A stretch of 64,000 bases of DNA, taken from assembly GCA_022826485.1 (NCBI GenBank), contig JAJDUU010000047.1, forward strand, positions 45,070 through 109,069, in the 5' to 3' direction. Source of the DNA: Chloroflexota bacterium (GTDB lineage Bacteria > Chloroflexota > UBA11872). Positions 51,134-60,685 of the stretch are shown here, in pieces. Within the stretch, counting starts at the first letter, position 1. Each line of letters begins with the position of its first letter. The notes under the pieces are model-generated. The model searched no databases. It was not told the origin of the DNA and saw nothing but the letters and a program-made list of their open reading frames with translations. Made by a program: the position numbers and the translations under genes.

Positions 51134-51997
51134 ATGGATGCTGACTGCCTGAGGCATGCGCTCAACGGGCCTGAACAGGAAGCCTTCGAGCGCGACGGGT
51201 ATCTGCGCGTCGAGGGCGCGCTAAGCCGGGATCACACGACCGAGCTCGTCGATGTGATCGACCGTCTCCAGCGTGACGGTCGGCTCGTCGCCCCGGAAAG
51301 CTATGCCGGCGTCACCAACCGGGTGCAGCACCTGAACGCGGTGGGACTCGATCCGGCGTTCGTGGACCTCATCGATCACTCCACGACGTTTCCGAAGGTG
51401 TGGGGAATCCTGGGCTGGAACATCTTTCTGCTCAACACCCATCTCATGCTCACGCCGCCGGAGCCGCGTGAGGGTCCGCGGGGTCCTGGCGGGTGGCACC
51501 AGGACAACGGCCGCCGAACCCTTGACATGCCCGAGATCGAGATTCCGGCGCGGCTGTCGTTGAAAGTCGGCTACTTCCTGACCGATGTCTCTAAGCCGGA
51601 CATGGGCAACTTCTGGGTAGTGCCGGGAAGCCATCGGCGGCGGAGCATCGGCGTCAAGCCGGGGGACGGCGGTCTGGTTCCGGGCGCCGAGCCGGTTCTC
51701 TTGAATGCCAGTGACGCGTTGATCTTCGACGCCCGCCTGTGGCACAGCGGCAGCCCGAACTACTCGGAAATCACGCGGAAGGTCCTGTTCTACGCCTACG
51801 CCTACCGCTGGCTGCACTCGGACAACGTGCTGCCGCCGGGGCACGGGGCGCGAGACACCGAGGACCCGATCCGTCGGCAGCTTCTTGACATAATCGACAC
51901 TCCTGGCGGGCGCATGGCGATCTCCGACGAGACCGTCCCGCTGCGGGCGTGGGTCACCGAACACCAGCCCGAGCTTGCCGCGAGGTTTGAGTACTAG
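51134..51997 (+). CDS. Phytanoyl-CoA dioxygenase (PhyH) family protein
   Basis: FERDGYLRVEGALS, GGWHQDNGRR (HxD), MGNFWVVPGSHRRR and ARLWHSGSPN. Confidence 0.92.
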   Translation: MDADCLRHALNGPEQEAFERDGYLRVEGALSRDHTTELVDVIDRLQRDGRLVAPESYAGVTNRVQHLNAVGLDPAFVDLIDHSTTFPKVWGILGWNIFLLNTHLMLTPPEPREGPRGPGGWHQDNGRRTLDMPEIEIPARLSLKVGYFLTDVSKPDMGNFWVVPGSHRRRSIGVKPGDGGLVPGAEPVLLNASDALIFDARLWHSGSPNYSEITRKVLFYAYAYRWLHSDNVLPPGHGARDTEDPIRRQLLDIIDTPGGRMAISDETVPLRAWVTEHQPELAARFEY

Positions 51998-52037
51998 AAG
52001 GTGTCTGCGAATTCAGCACGTGAATCTCTAGACGCCC

Positions 52038-54506
52038 ATGCCTGAGGTCGCGCTGCCGAGACACGCCAGGGCGGTCGTTGTCGGCGCCGGTATCGCGGGG
52101 TGCAGCTTGGCCTATCACCTGACGCAGCTTGGCTGGCGGGACATCGTGGTCGTGGACCAGGGTCCGTTGTTCGAGACCGGCGGCTCGACGTCCCACGCGC
52201 CGGGGTTGGTCTTCCAGATCAACGCATCCAGGACCATGACGCGCTTCGCCAAGCGCACCGTCGAGCTGTGGACGCAGATGGATCTCGACGGGACTCCGTG
52301 CGCGAAGACGGTGGGCAGCCTGGAGGTGGCCTGGACGCCCGAGCGGCTGGCCGACCTGAAACGCAAGGTCGGCTATGGCCTGAGTTGGGGCGTGGAGGCG
52401 CATATGCTCAGCGGTGCCGAGGCGCGCGAGCTGTTCCCGCTGTTGTCCGACCGCGTGCTGGGCGCGATGTATGTCCCGTCGGACATCCAGACAAAGGCGA
52501 CCCGGCCGGCCGAGGCTATGGCGCGAGCGGCTGAGCGAAACGGCGCGGCGTTCTTCGGCCACGTCGAGGTGACCGGCTTCTGGATCGCCAGCGGCCGCAT
52601 GGCCGGAGTACGCACCACCCAAGGCGACATTGCCACCGACCTGGTGGTCTCCGCCGGCGGCATCTGGGCGCCGCGGCTTGGCGATGCGGCGGGCGTGCCG
52701 ATTCCGCTGTCGCCCATGCAGCATCTCTACGCGGTCAGCACGCCCCTGTCCGAGCTGGCCGGCAGCACCGAGGAGATATCCCTGCCGCTCGTGCGCCACC
52801 AGGACAGGGCGCTCTATTTCCGCCAAGAGGGCGAGGCCGTGGGTATCGGCTCATACCTCCACGAGCCGCTCCTGGTCGACGCGGAGGACATCCGGGACCA
52901 CCGGGAGGCGCAAATGCCACCGGCCGAGAGGCTCTTTAGCCCCGAGCACTTCGAGCCTGGGATGACGGCGGCGCGCGAGGTGATTCCCAGCCTCCAGGGC
53001 GCGGGCTTGACGCGAACGCTCAACGGCATGTTCTCGTTCACCATCGACGGCTTTCCCGTGCTCGGCGAATCGCCCCGGGTTCCCGGATTCTGGTCGGCGC
53101 AGGCGGTGTGGATTACGCATGCCGGCGGTGTGGGCCAGGCGCTGGCCGAGTGGATCGTCAACGGCGAGCCGACGCTCGATCTGCGGGAGTGCGATATCCG
53201 GCGCTTCCACCCTCATGCGGTCAGCCGCCCCTACGTGCGGGAGCGCGCCGCGCAGCAGTACCGCGAGGTGTACGACATCATCCACCCGCGCCAGCAGCCG
53301 GCCAGTCCCCGCAACATCCGTCTGACGCCGTTCGTCGAGCGGCAACGGGAGCTTGGGGCGGAGTTCTTCGAGAGCGCCGGTTGGGAACGCCCGCAGTGGT
53401 ACGACGCGAATCGGGACCTGCTCGACGCAGGCGCCGTCCCCGGCGCATCGCGCTCGGGCTGGGAGGCGCGCGAGTGGTCGTCCACGGTGGCGGTCGAGCA
53501 CGTGGCGACGCGTCGGCGGGCGGCCCTTTTCGACCTGAGCCCGTTCGCCAAGTTCGAGGTGACCGGCCCGGGTGCGCTCGGCGCGCTGCAGCGCCTCGCG
53601 TGCAATCAGATGGACAAACCGGTCGGATCGATCACCTACACCCCGATGCTCACGCCGCGCGGCGGCATCAAGTGCGACCTGACGGTGACGCGGCTCGGCC
53701 CGGAGCGATTCCTTGTGGTCACCGCCGGGTCCACGGGGCCGCACGACCTGGATTGGATCCAGTCGCATCTGCCGCAGGACGGCTCGGCGCGCGTGGCGGA
53801 CGTCTCAGCCGAACAATGCTGCGTGGGCCTGTGGGGACCGAAGGCCCGAGACGTGCTCTGCCGGGTCTGCGCGGACGACGTGAGCAATGCCGGGTTTCCC
53901 TATCTGACCGCCAAGCCGATCACCGTGGGTGGCGTACCGGCGCTGGCGCTGCGCATTTCGTACGTGGGTGAGCTTGGGTGGGAGATCTACGCGCCCGTCG
54001 ATCATGGGTTGCAGCTGTGGGACGCGATTTGGGAAGCGGGCCGGCCACTCGGCCTGATCGCGGCGGGCGGCGGCGCGTTCGACTCACTGCGGCTCGAGAA
54101 GGGCTACCGGCTATGGGGCAACGACATCCACACGGAATACGATCCCTACGAGGCGGGCCTGGGATTCGCCGTGAAGCTGAGGAAAGGCGACTTCGTCGGC
54201 AGGCAGGCGCTCCGCAATGCTCGAGCGCAGGGCCTGACGCGGCGGCTGTGCTGCCTGACCCTGGACGACCCCGCACGCGTGGTCATGGGCAAGGAGCCCA
54301 TCGTGGAAGGCGATCGCGTGGTGGGATACGTGACCAGCGCGAACTACGGCCACTCCATCGGCCGCGGCATTGTGTATGGCTATCTACCGACCGGCCATGC
54401 CAAGCCGGGAGTGAAACTGGAAGTCCTCTACTTCGGCGAGCGCCTGGCGGCGACGGTGGCGGCGGAGCCGCTTTACGATCCGGACGGCAGCAGGTTGAAG
54501 GCGTGA
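52038..54506 (+). CDS. FAD-dependent oxidoreductase fused to GcvT domains (dimethylglycine/sarcosine dehydrogenase type)
   Basis: VVVGAGIAGCSLAYHLTQLGWRDIVVVDQG, GGSTSHAPGL (possible FAD-linking His region), C-terminal GcvT (SYVGELGWEIYAPVDHGLQLWD). Confidence 0.92.
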   Translation: MPEVALPRHARAVVVGAGIAGCSLAYHLTQLGWRDIVVVDQGPLFETGGSTSHAPGLVFQINASRTMTRFAKRTVELWTQMDLDGTPCAKTVGSLEVAWTPERLADLKRKVGYGLSWGVEAHMLSGAEARELFPLLSDRVLGAMYVPSDIQTKATRPAEAMARAAERNGAAFFGHVEVTGFWIASGRMAGVRTTQGDIATDLVVSAGGIWAPRLGDAAGVPIPLSPMQHLYAVSTPLSELAGSTEEISLPLVRHQDRALYFRQEGEAVGIGSYLHEPLLVDAEDIRDHREAQMPPAERLFSPEHFEPGMTAAREVIPSLQGAGLTRTLNGMFSFTIDGFPVLGESPRVPGFWSAQAVWITHAGGVGQALAEWIVNGEPTLDLRECDIRRFHPHAVSRPYVRERAAQQYREVYDIIHPRQQPASPRNIRLTPFVERQRELGAEFFESAGWERPQWYDANRDLLDAGAVPGASRSGWEAREWSSTVAVEHVATRRRAALFDLSPFAKFEVTGPGALGALQRLACNQMDKPVGSITYTPMLTPRGGIKCDLTVTRLGPERFLVVTAGSTGPHDLDWIQSHLPQDGSARVADVSAEQCCVGLWGPKARDVLCRVCADDVSNAGFPYLTAKPITVGGVPALALRISYVGELGWEIYAPVDHGLQLWDAIWEAGRPLGLIAAGGGAFDSLRLEKGYRLWGNDIHTEYDPYEAGLGFAVKLRKGDFVGRQALRNARAQGLTRRLCCLTLDDPARVVMGKEPIVEGDRVVGYVTSANYGHSIGRGIVYGYLPTGHAKPGVKLEVLYFGERLAATVAAEPLYDPDGSRLKA

Positions 54507-54579
54507 GCCACACTGGCTCTCTGGCGGTTGGCGAGATGCCGAATCGGTGCAACGACCGACGGCGACTGGAGGTCCCGAG

Positions 54580-55821
54580 GTGACGCAAACGCTAGTGATC
54601 GACGGACTCAAGCCGCGTCGGGTGCCGATCAACCTGCGGCAGAGCGGGAACAGCGACGCGCGGATGCTGATTTCCACCCGAATCCGCAAGTCCCCGTGGT
54701 GGCACCTGTCGAAGGCCGCGGGATGTTGGACCTACACCACCTACAACCACTTGTACCACCCGCGCGCCTACATCAAGCCCGAGGACGGCGGGCTGCTCGA
54801 GGAATACCGCTACCTCACCCAGCACGTCAGCATGTGGGACGTCGCGGTCGAGCGCCAGATCCAGGTCAAAGGCCCGGACGCCGCCGACTTCGTGAACCTG
54901 CTGATCACGCGCGACGTTCACGCGCTGCTGCCGCCGATGCAGGCGCGGTACGTGATCCTGTGCAACCAGTACGGCGGCGTCATCAACGACCCCGTGCTGC
55001 TGCGCGTGGCCGACGACGAGTTCTGGTTCAGCATCTCGGATTCCGATGTGCTCCTCTGGGCTCAGGGCGTCAACGCCAACGCCGGCTACAACGTCGAGAT
55101 CAACGAGATCGACGTAGCCCCGCTGCAGATTCAGGGACCCAAGTCGGCGCCGCTGATGGAGAAAGTGTTCGGCCCGCAGGTGCGGCAAATCCCCTACTAC
55201 GGCCTGCTTCACGCGACGCTGAACGGACACGCGGTCACGATTTCCCGCACCGGCTTCTCCGCCGAGATCGGGTTCGAAATCTACCTGCACGACGCCATGC
55301 TCCACGCGGATGACGTCTGGCCGCACATCCTGGAGCAGGGCGAGGAGTTCAACCTGCGCGTGATCGCTCCGAGCCATATCCGGCGTCTGGAGGCCGGCAT
55401 CTTGTCCTACGGCCAGGACCTGGACATCGAGAACAATCCCTACGAAGTGCGGCTGGGCTGGCAGGTGGACCTCGACAAGCCGAACTTCATCGGCAAGGAC
55501 GCGCTCGCCCGGATCAAGGCCGAGGGCGTGACGCAGCGGTTGGTCGGGTTGACGGTCGGCGGCGAGCCGATCACCTGGTACAACGAGGACTTCTACCTGG
55601 TCAAGGACGCCGACGCTGGCCACGACGTGGGCTACGTCACCAGCGCCTTCTGGTCGCCGAACGTCGGGTCCAACATCGCCCTGGCCGTCATGCCGGCCAC
55701 GCATTGGAAGCGAGGCGCCCGCGTCAGCGTGCTGCTACCCAACGACGGCCTCGTGGACGCCGAGGTGGTGCGCGTTCCCTTCTTCGATCCGACCAAGCAG
55801 CGGCCGAAGACGGTCCTCTGA
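54580..55821 (+). CDS. GcvT-family protein resembling DMSP demethylase DmdA
   Basis: HVSMWDVAVERQIQVKGPDAADFVNLLITRDV, INDPVLLRVADDEFWFSISDSDVLLWAQG, LQIQGPKSAPLMEKVFG and GILSYGQDLDIENNPYEVRLGW. GTG start. Confidence 0.75.
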   Translation: MTQTLVIDGLKPRRVPINLRQSGNSDARMLISTRIRKSPWWHLSKAAGCWTYTTYNHLYHPRAYIKPEDGGLLEEYRYLTQHVSMWDVAVERQIQVKGPDAADFVNLLITRDVHALLPPMQARYVILCNQYGGVINDPVLLRVADDEFWFSISDSDVLLWAQGVNANAGYNVEINEIDVAPLQIQGPKSAPLMEKVFGPQVRQIPYYGLLHATLNGHAVTISRTGFSAEIGFEIYLHDAMLHADDVWPHILEQGEEFNLRVIAPSHIRRLEAGILSYGQDLDIENNPYEVRLGWQVDLDKPNFIGKDALARIKAEGVTQRLVGLTVGGEPITWYNEDFYLVKDADAGHDVGYVTSAFWSPNVGSNIALAVMPATHWKRGARVSVLLPNDGLVDAEVVRVPFFDPTKQRPKTVL

Positions 55822-55918
55822 GACGGCTCCAGGGACGAATTGCCACCGGCTGAGCGCAGGCGCCAGGACAGTCCGCGACGAAGCGAGGTCCGCCGCCGGA
55901 CGGGCAGACCCTAGTTCG

Positions 55919-56590
55919 CTAGCAGGCGGACCAGGTAGCCGAGCAGCCGTCGTCGAACTTGGCACCGACGGTGATCGACAGGATCGTGATCTCCTCTTGC
56001 GGCACAGACCCTTCACCGTCGGATCCCGCGGCAACCGGCACTGCCTCGATCTTGGCCAGGGTGGCGACCGACGGCTTGTGGTCGTCCTTGAGCTGGCCAA
56101 AGAGCGTGAAGTCCGGGGCCAGCCGTTCCTGGTCCGTGAGGTTGTCCAGAATGATGAAGAACTGGGAGCCGTTGGAGTCGGGCGTGCCCTTGTTGGCCAT
56201 CGCCAGTCCGCCGCGGGTATAGGGCCGCTGCGGCGGCTCGATCTCGAAGCTGTAGCCCGGTCCGCCCGTGCCCGTGCCGCTGGGATCGCCGCCCTGCACC
56301 ATGAAGCCCGGAATCAGCCGGTGGAAGCTCACGCCCTCGAAATAGCCCTCGTTGGCGAGAAAGATGAAGTTGCTGACGGCCAGCGGCGCCTCTTCGGGAA
56401 ACAGCGCGAAGCTCATGCGCCCATGGTTGGTGGCGATGATGACCCAAGGCTCACCCTTGGGGATATCCACCTCCTCGGGAAAGGCGTCGTAGCGCCCACC
56501 CTCGGCGGAGCCCGACGATCCCGTCGATCCCTCGCCGCATGAGGCCATCAAGCCTACGAACACCAACGCGACCAAGACTGCCCGCCACAT
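55919..56590 (-). CDS. Peptidyl-prolyl cis-trans isomerase (cyclophilin), lipoprotein
   Basis: Lipobox [57 protein letters not shown]. Confidence 0.95.
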   Translation of the reverse strand: MWRAVLVALVFVGLMASCGEGSTGSSGSAEGGRYDAFPEEVDIPKGEPWVIIATNHGRMSFALFPEEAPLAVSNFIFLANEGYFEGVSFHRLIPGFMVQGGDPSGTGTGGPGYSFEIEPPQRPYTRGGLAMANKGTPDSNGSQFFIILDNLTDQERLAPDFTLFGQLKDDHKPSVATLAKIEAVPVAAGSDGEGSVPQEEITILSITVGAKFDDGCSATWSAC

Positions 56591-56677
56591 CACGCACCAA
56601 CCTCCGCATGCCGTCCGCGGCGGGCATTGTCCCAAAGCCCCGCCCCGGCTGAAAGTCCGCCGACGGTCCGCGCCGCC

Positions 56678-57439
56678 CTAGCCGGCAGACTCCTCATCGG
56701 GGACGAAGCCGCTCCGTCCCTGATACAGCCCTAGTCCGGTGATGAACAGGAAGATGGAGCCGAACATCTGGAAGGTGTTGGTGGCTACCAGCAGGTTGTT
56801 GATGTTGAGCCCGGACGCATGCTGCGCGAGCAGGAAGATGATCATGCCGCCCGCGCCGACGACGACAAAACCGTAAGCGGCGACCTTGAAGACATCCAGG
56901 GAGCCCAATCGAGCAAGGAGCCCGATGCCGACCAGGGTCGACGCAATGGGCCAGATCCACACGAACCCCATGAGCAGACCCGCCATGCCGATTTGACTGT
57001 CCAAGGCGAGCGCCTCGAACTGCCGCGCCATGTCCGCCGACTCGGCGGAGTTCGCGCTGCGCTGCATGAGGTGGATCGCCATGTGTCGCTGGCTCAAGCC
57101 AATAATGAAGATGCCCCAGGCGAACAGGCTGGCGAAGACTCCGGTGCGCAGCGCAATGCCTCCCAGGCATCGCTTTCCCTGGCCCAGGCGGAGGAGCGCG
57201 CAAATGCCGTAGACGTGGAGCAGCATGCCGATGATCACCAGCATGGTCATGAGGTGCGCCAGGTTGGGCTGCTCGCCCAAGGCGTCGACCGCCGCGGCGA
57301 AGTCCGATTGGTCCACCGGGTTGATGAACGGCCCACCGGGATAGAACAAGGACGCCACGATCGCCAGGATGACGCCTACCATCAGGGCGAGGCCCGCGCC
57401 TTTGCTACCCACTAGCATGCTTGAGTTCACAGTCGTCAT
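56678..57439 (-). CDS. Predicted integral membrane protein (unknown function)
   Basis: 253 aa with about 6-7 hydrophobic segments. Confidence 0.7.
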   Translation of the reverse strand: MTTVNSSMLVGSKGAGLALMVGVILAIVASLFYPGGPFINPVDQSDFAAAVDALGEQPNLAHLMTMLVIIGMLLHVYGICALLRLGQGKRCLGGIALRTGVFASLFAWGIFIIGLSQRHMAIHLMQRSANSAESADMARQFEALALDSQIGMAGLLMGFVWIWPIASTLVGIGLLARLGSLDVFKVAAYGFVVVGAGGMIIFLLAQHASGLNINNLLVATNTFQMFGSIFLFITGLGLYQGRSGFVPDEESAG

Positions 57440-57448
57440 CGCCCTTTC

Positions 57449-57645
57449 TAGTGCGCACGATGCCCCGTTGCATAGATATACACTAACAGCACAACTCGCA
57501 TAGTTGAAATCCGATGGAGAGAGTGAATATAAAGATAAATTTATAACAGGGTGAGATATGGAGGTAATTTTAGCCGATGGCTATTGTGTCGATGCCATAG
57601 AAGATGGTAGTCTCAAGAAATGTGTGAGTTTTGGCCGCGCACTAA
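57449..57645. other. AT-rich segment bounded by 8-bp inverted TAGTGCGC/GCGCACTA
   Basis: Marked composition drop (e.g. gaatataaagataaatttataacagg) in otherwise GC-rich DNA. Flanking tagtgcgc (57449-57456) and gcgcacta (57638-57645). Confidence 0.65.
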
Positions 57646-57756
57646 CGCCGCATGATCAGGAATTCGTCCGTCGGGCTTCTCCGCGTGGCGCCAGTTATCG
57701 GCGCGCACGCGACGCGAAGCTTGGCGGTGGCGAGAATCGGGCTCCGCGCAAACCGA

Positions 57757-58218
57757 ATGGCTGTCTCAGGTTTCGTCGCGGCGGTCGTGCTGGTCGCGGT
57801 CGTTGGGTGCGGCGAGCCTGCCGAGCCGCAGCGTCCGACCGGGGAATCGACTCCCGCCACTACCGAAGCCGTCGACGCCGTGGCGGTCGCCCCGACGCGA
57901 CCGGCCTTTTCGGAGACAGCCCTCGCGGGCGAGACGCTGTTCAACGCCAACTGCGCGCTCTGTCATGGGGAGAACGCCGCCGGCACCACGCAGGGGCCGA
58001 CGCTCATCGACCGGATTTATCATCCGGGCCATCATTCGGATTTCAGCTTTCGCCGAGCGGTGGCTCAAGGAGTACGGCAACACCACTGGACGTTTGGCGA
58101 CATGGCTCCGGTCGCGACGGTCTCGGCGGATGAGGTGGAGCAAATCATCTGCTATGTCCGCGAGCTGCAGCGCCAGAACGGCATATTCGAAGGTGACGAC
58201 TTCGCCACGGTGTGCTGA
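57757..58218 (+). CDS. Cytochrome c family lipoprotein
   Basis: MAVSGFVAAVVLVAVVGC lipobox; GETLFNANCALCHGENAAGTTQGPTL (CxxCH). Confidence 0.87.
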   Translation: MAVSGFVAAVVLVAVVGCGEPAEPQRPTGESTPATTEAVDAVAVAPTRPAFSETALAGETLFNANCALCHGENAAGTTQGPTLIDRIYHPGHHSDFSFRRAVAQGVRQHHWTFGDMAPVATVSADEVEQIICYVRELQRQNGIFEGDDFATVC

Positions 58219-58255
58219 GTCAGGGCGCACCGGCGGATTTGCGTGCTGAGGTTCG

Positions 58256-58828
58256 ATGCGGCGAACTAGAGTCTGCCGAAGGCCGCTGTGGTTGGCCGTG
58301 AGTTTCTCGCGCTCGATCGTTTCGGCGGTAGCGCGCCACGCGCCCATCATCACCGCGTTCGCGTTTGCCGTGGTCGTCCTTGGCGCCTGCGGACCCGATC
58401 CGGGAGGAGCGTCACCTAGCGCCGGCGTCACCGTTTCAGCGCCGCCGACGGGTCGGGAGATCTTCGCGGCGAACTGCGCCGTCTGCCATGGAGCCGAGGG
58501 CGAAGGCCAACCCAACTGGCAAATCGCCAAGGACGACGGCACCCTCCCGGCGCCGCCCCTCAACGGCGACGGTCACACCTGGCACCACGCGGATGGGCTG
58601 CTCTACCGAATCGTCAGCCAGGGCGGAACGCAGTTCGAAAGCCCGCGAGACCGGGGCTTCAAGAGCGCGATGCCCGCATTTGGCGATCGACTGAGCCATG
58701 ACGAAATCATCGCGGTTCTGACACACGTCAAGAACCTCTGGGGCGACAAGATAAGGATGGGATTCTCCATCCGTGAGTCGCAGGCGTTGCTTAGCGAGCG
58801 GGACCCTTTTCCGCCTGGCGGGGAATAG
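58256..58828 (+). CDS. Cytochrome c family lipoprotein
   Basis: VVVLGACGPDP lipobox; GREIFAANCAVCHGAEGEGQPNW (CxxCH); distal Met in SAMPAFGDRL. Confidence 0.9.
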   Translation: MRRTRVCRRPLWLAVSFSRSIVSAVARHAPIITAFAFAVVVLGACGPDPGGASPSAGVTVSAPPTGREIFAANCAVCHGAEGEGQPNWQIAKDDGTLPAPPLNGDGHTWHHADGLLYRIVSQGGTQFESPRDRGFKSAMPAFGDRLSHDEIIAVLTHVKNLWGDKIRMGFSIRESQALLSERDPFPPGGE

Positions 58829-58889
58829 GCGCCCGCCGGCAATGTGTGGCGCAAGCTCCACTGCACGGCGTTGAGCCGGCTCCGGTGGG

Positions 58890-59345
58890 CTAAGGGACGG
58901 GAGGCGGTCCCAGCACGCGGAAGCCCAGGTTTTGGGGTGTGCGTTCGGCGACGGGCAGGACCTCGATGACGACGTGGGAGACGCCGACAACGTCCCCGTT
59001 TTCGTCAAAGCTGTAGTCGTCGCCAATGGCCCCGCTCCAGGTCAGGTTGTTGAGGCAGTCGCGGAACCCGTCGGCGTCCTGGTCGTCGTTGGTCCGGCGC
59101 AGGCACTCGGCGGCGATGTAGACGCCGTCGTAGGCGGAGCCCTGGAACCAGGGCCACGGGACCACGCCGTAGCGGGCGTTGAAGCTGGCCAGAAACTCTC
59201 TGCCGATGTCAGTCTCCAGGTCGGGGTTGGGGACGACCGCTTTCAGTCCGGTCGCGGCCTCGCCGGCGATGTCGAGGGCGTTTGATCCCGTGGGAACCAC
59301 CTCGGAGTAGATCGGGCCGTCGTAGCCCAGCCCCGACGGGAGAGC
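58890..59345 (-). pseudogene. C-terminal remnant of a branched-chain amino-acid-type ABC transporter substrate-binding protein
   Basis: GYDGPIYSEVVPTGSNALDIAGEAATGLKAVVPNPDLETDIGREFLASFNARYGVVPWPWFQGSAYDGVYIAAECLR fits a periplasmic-binding C-lobe. No N-lobe; the ORF upstream reads into a repeat. Confidence 0.75.
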
Positions 59346-59354
59346 GTTGCGTAA

Positions 59355-59387
59355 CCCTCCGTCATTCCGGCGAAAGCCGGAATCCAG
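59355..59387. repeat. Inverted copy of the GGATTCCGGC...GCCGGAATGACGGAGGG repeat
   Basis: ccctccgtcattccggcgaaagccggaatccag. Confidence 0.88.
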
Positions 59388-59472
59388 CCCTCGCGCAACC
59401 CGAAGGCGCCCAGGCTGCTCGGTGACATCGCGAGGCTGCCTACGCAATGCAGATGTCTCCGAAGGTGGGTGA

Positions 59473-60459
59473 CTACCCGGCTATTTCACGTACCTTCGGA
59501 ACGAGCACTTGGAACATGCGCTCGACTTCGGCCCTTAGCCATGCTTGGTAATCCGGCCACTGATCGCGGTCCTCAAGATCAGCATCTTTGCGAACCATGA
59601 CTCTCTTGATTGCCTCGGATTCCCAAGGTTGCCAGTGGTAGGAATGGCCAGCGTCGTGGTGAATCACGTCCGCTGACTCGGCTAGCCGGTCGAACCTCGT
59701 TTGGCGGTCGCGCCCAAGAAACTCCAGTGCAACCCTCAATTCGCCGATTGAAGAAGTTTCTCTGGCGGAGTTCCACGTTGTGAAGAATGAGACGACTCGT
59801 ATTCCCGATACGCCTACATTGTGAGTCATGTACGCGTGCGGCCTTGGCCTCGCGCAGGAAATAGCTCCATCAGAGGCCATGAGTTCTGAAAAGCCTGTCC
59901 AGAACTCAAGCTGAATCTTCTGAGTTTCGGTTAATTCACTGCGCGAGCTGGCTCCTGCACGCACAGTCTTGGCCCAGTCGTTCGGCTGCACGACGACGTT
60001 GAACCGCGGCGCGGGCCGCGAGCCGTCGATCTTCAGCAGCTCGATCTCTACCCCAAAGTAGGCGTAATCCCGCGTCGTGCTGGCGTTCAAGAGGTCCAGG
60101 GCAGCGCGATGCTCGTCGCGGAACTGCTCGGCAATCCACACCACCGTCCGCGCATTCAGTCCGGCCGTGTAGGTCAGCAGCTTGCCCAGGTGATCGTGGT
60201 CAGTGCGTCCGAATTGGTTCTCGATCACCACCCACGACTGGTCGTCGCTGCCGCCGTCCAGGCGGCGGCAGAGGATATCGGCGCTGAAGCCTCCGACTGC
60301 CTGCTCGGTTCCATGCGGTTCCAGCGTGAGCCCCAGCGCCTCACCCAGGCGCGCCAGGTTCTCGGACTGCGCCAACCAGGGCGTGAAGTGCTGCGCCTCT
60401 TCCGCCCAGACCGTTCGCAGATTCACGGATTCAAGGGTCGAAATTGCTATGTCAGGCAT
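59473..60459 (-). CDS. DUF4268 domain protein with possible nuclease-like N-terminus
   Basis: SADILCRRLDGGSDDQSWVVIENQFGRTDHDHLGKLLTYTAGLNARTVVWIAEQFRDEHRAALDLLN. Start MPDIAISTLE. Confidence 0.8.
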   Translation of the reverse strand: MPDIAISTLESVNLRTVWAEEAQHFTPWLAQSENLARLGEALGLTLEPHGTEQAVGGFSADILCRRLDGGSDDQSWVVIENQFGRTDHDHLGKLLTYTAGLNARTVVWIAEQFRDEHRAALDLLNASTTRDYAYFGVEIELLKIDGSRPAPRFNVVVQPNDWAKTVRAGASSRSELTETQKIQLEFWTGFSELMASDGAISCARPRPHAYMTHNVGVSGIRVVSFFTTWNSARETSSIGELRVALEFLGRDRQTRFDRLAESADVIHHDAGHSYHWQPWESEAIKRVMVRKDADLEDRDQWPDYQAWLRAEVERMFQVLVPKVREIAG

Positions 60460-60685
60460 GGCTGAGACTCCTGGACGTGCTGAGTCGCGTTGGCAAGTGC
60501 CCCGACCGTTGACATTGCGACACTCTATCTCCCCTGTTGACGGATCAACGCCGGGCGGTTTCGCTAGAGTGCGGCTGGCGGGGCTGGATTCCGGCTCCCC
60601 GCCTTCGCGGGGACAGGCTTCGCGGGAATGACGGAGGGGGCGGGAATGACGGGGCCAACTTGGCTCCTTGCCAAAAGTCCGAACC

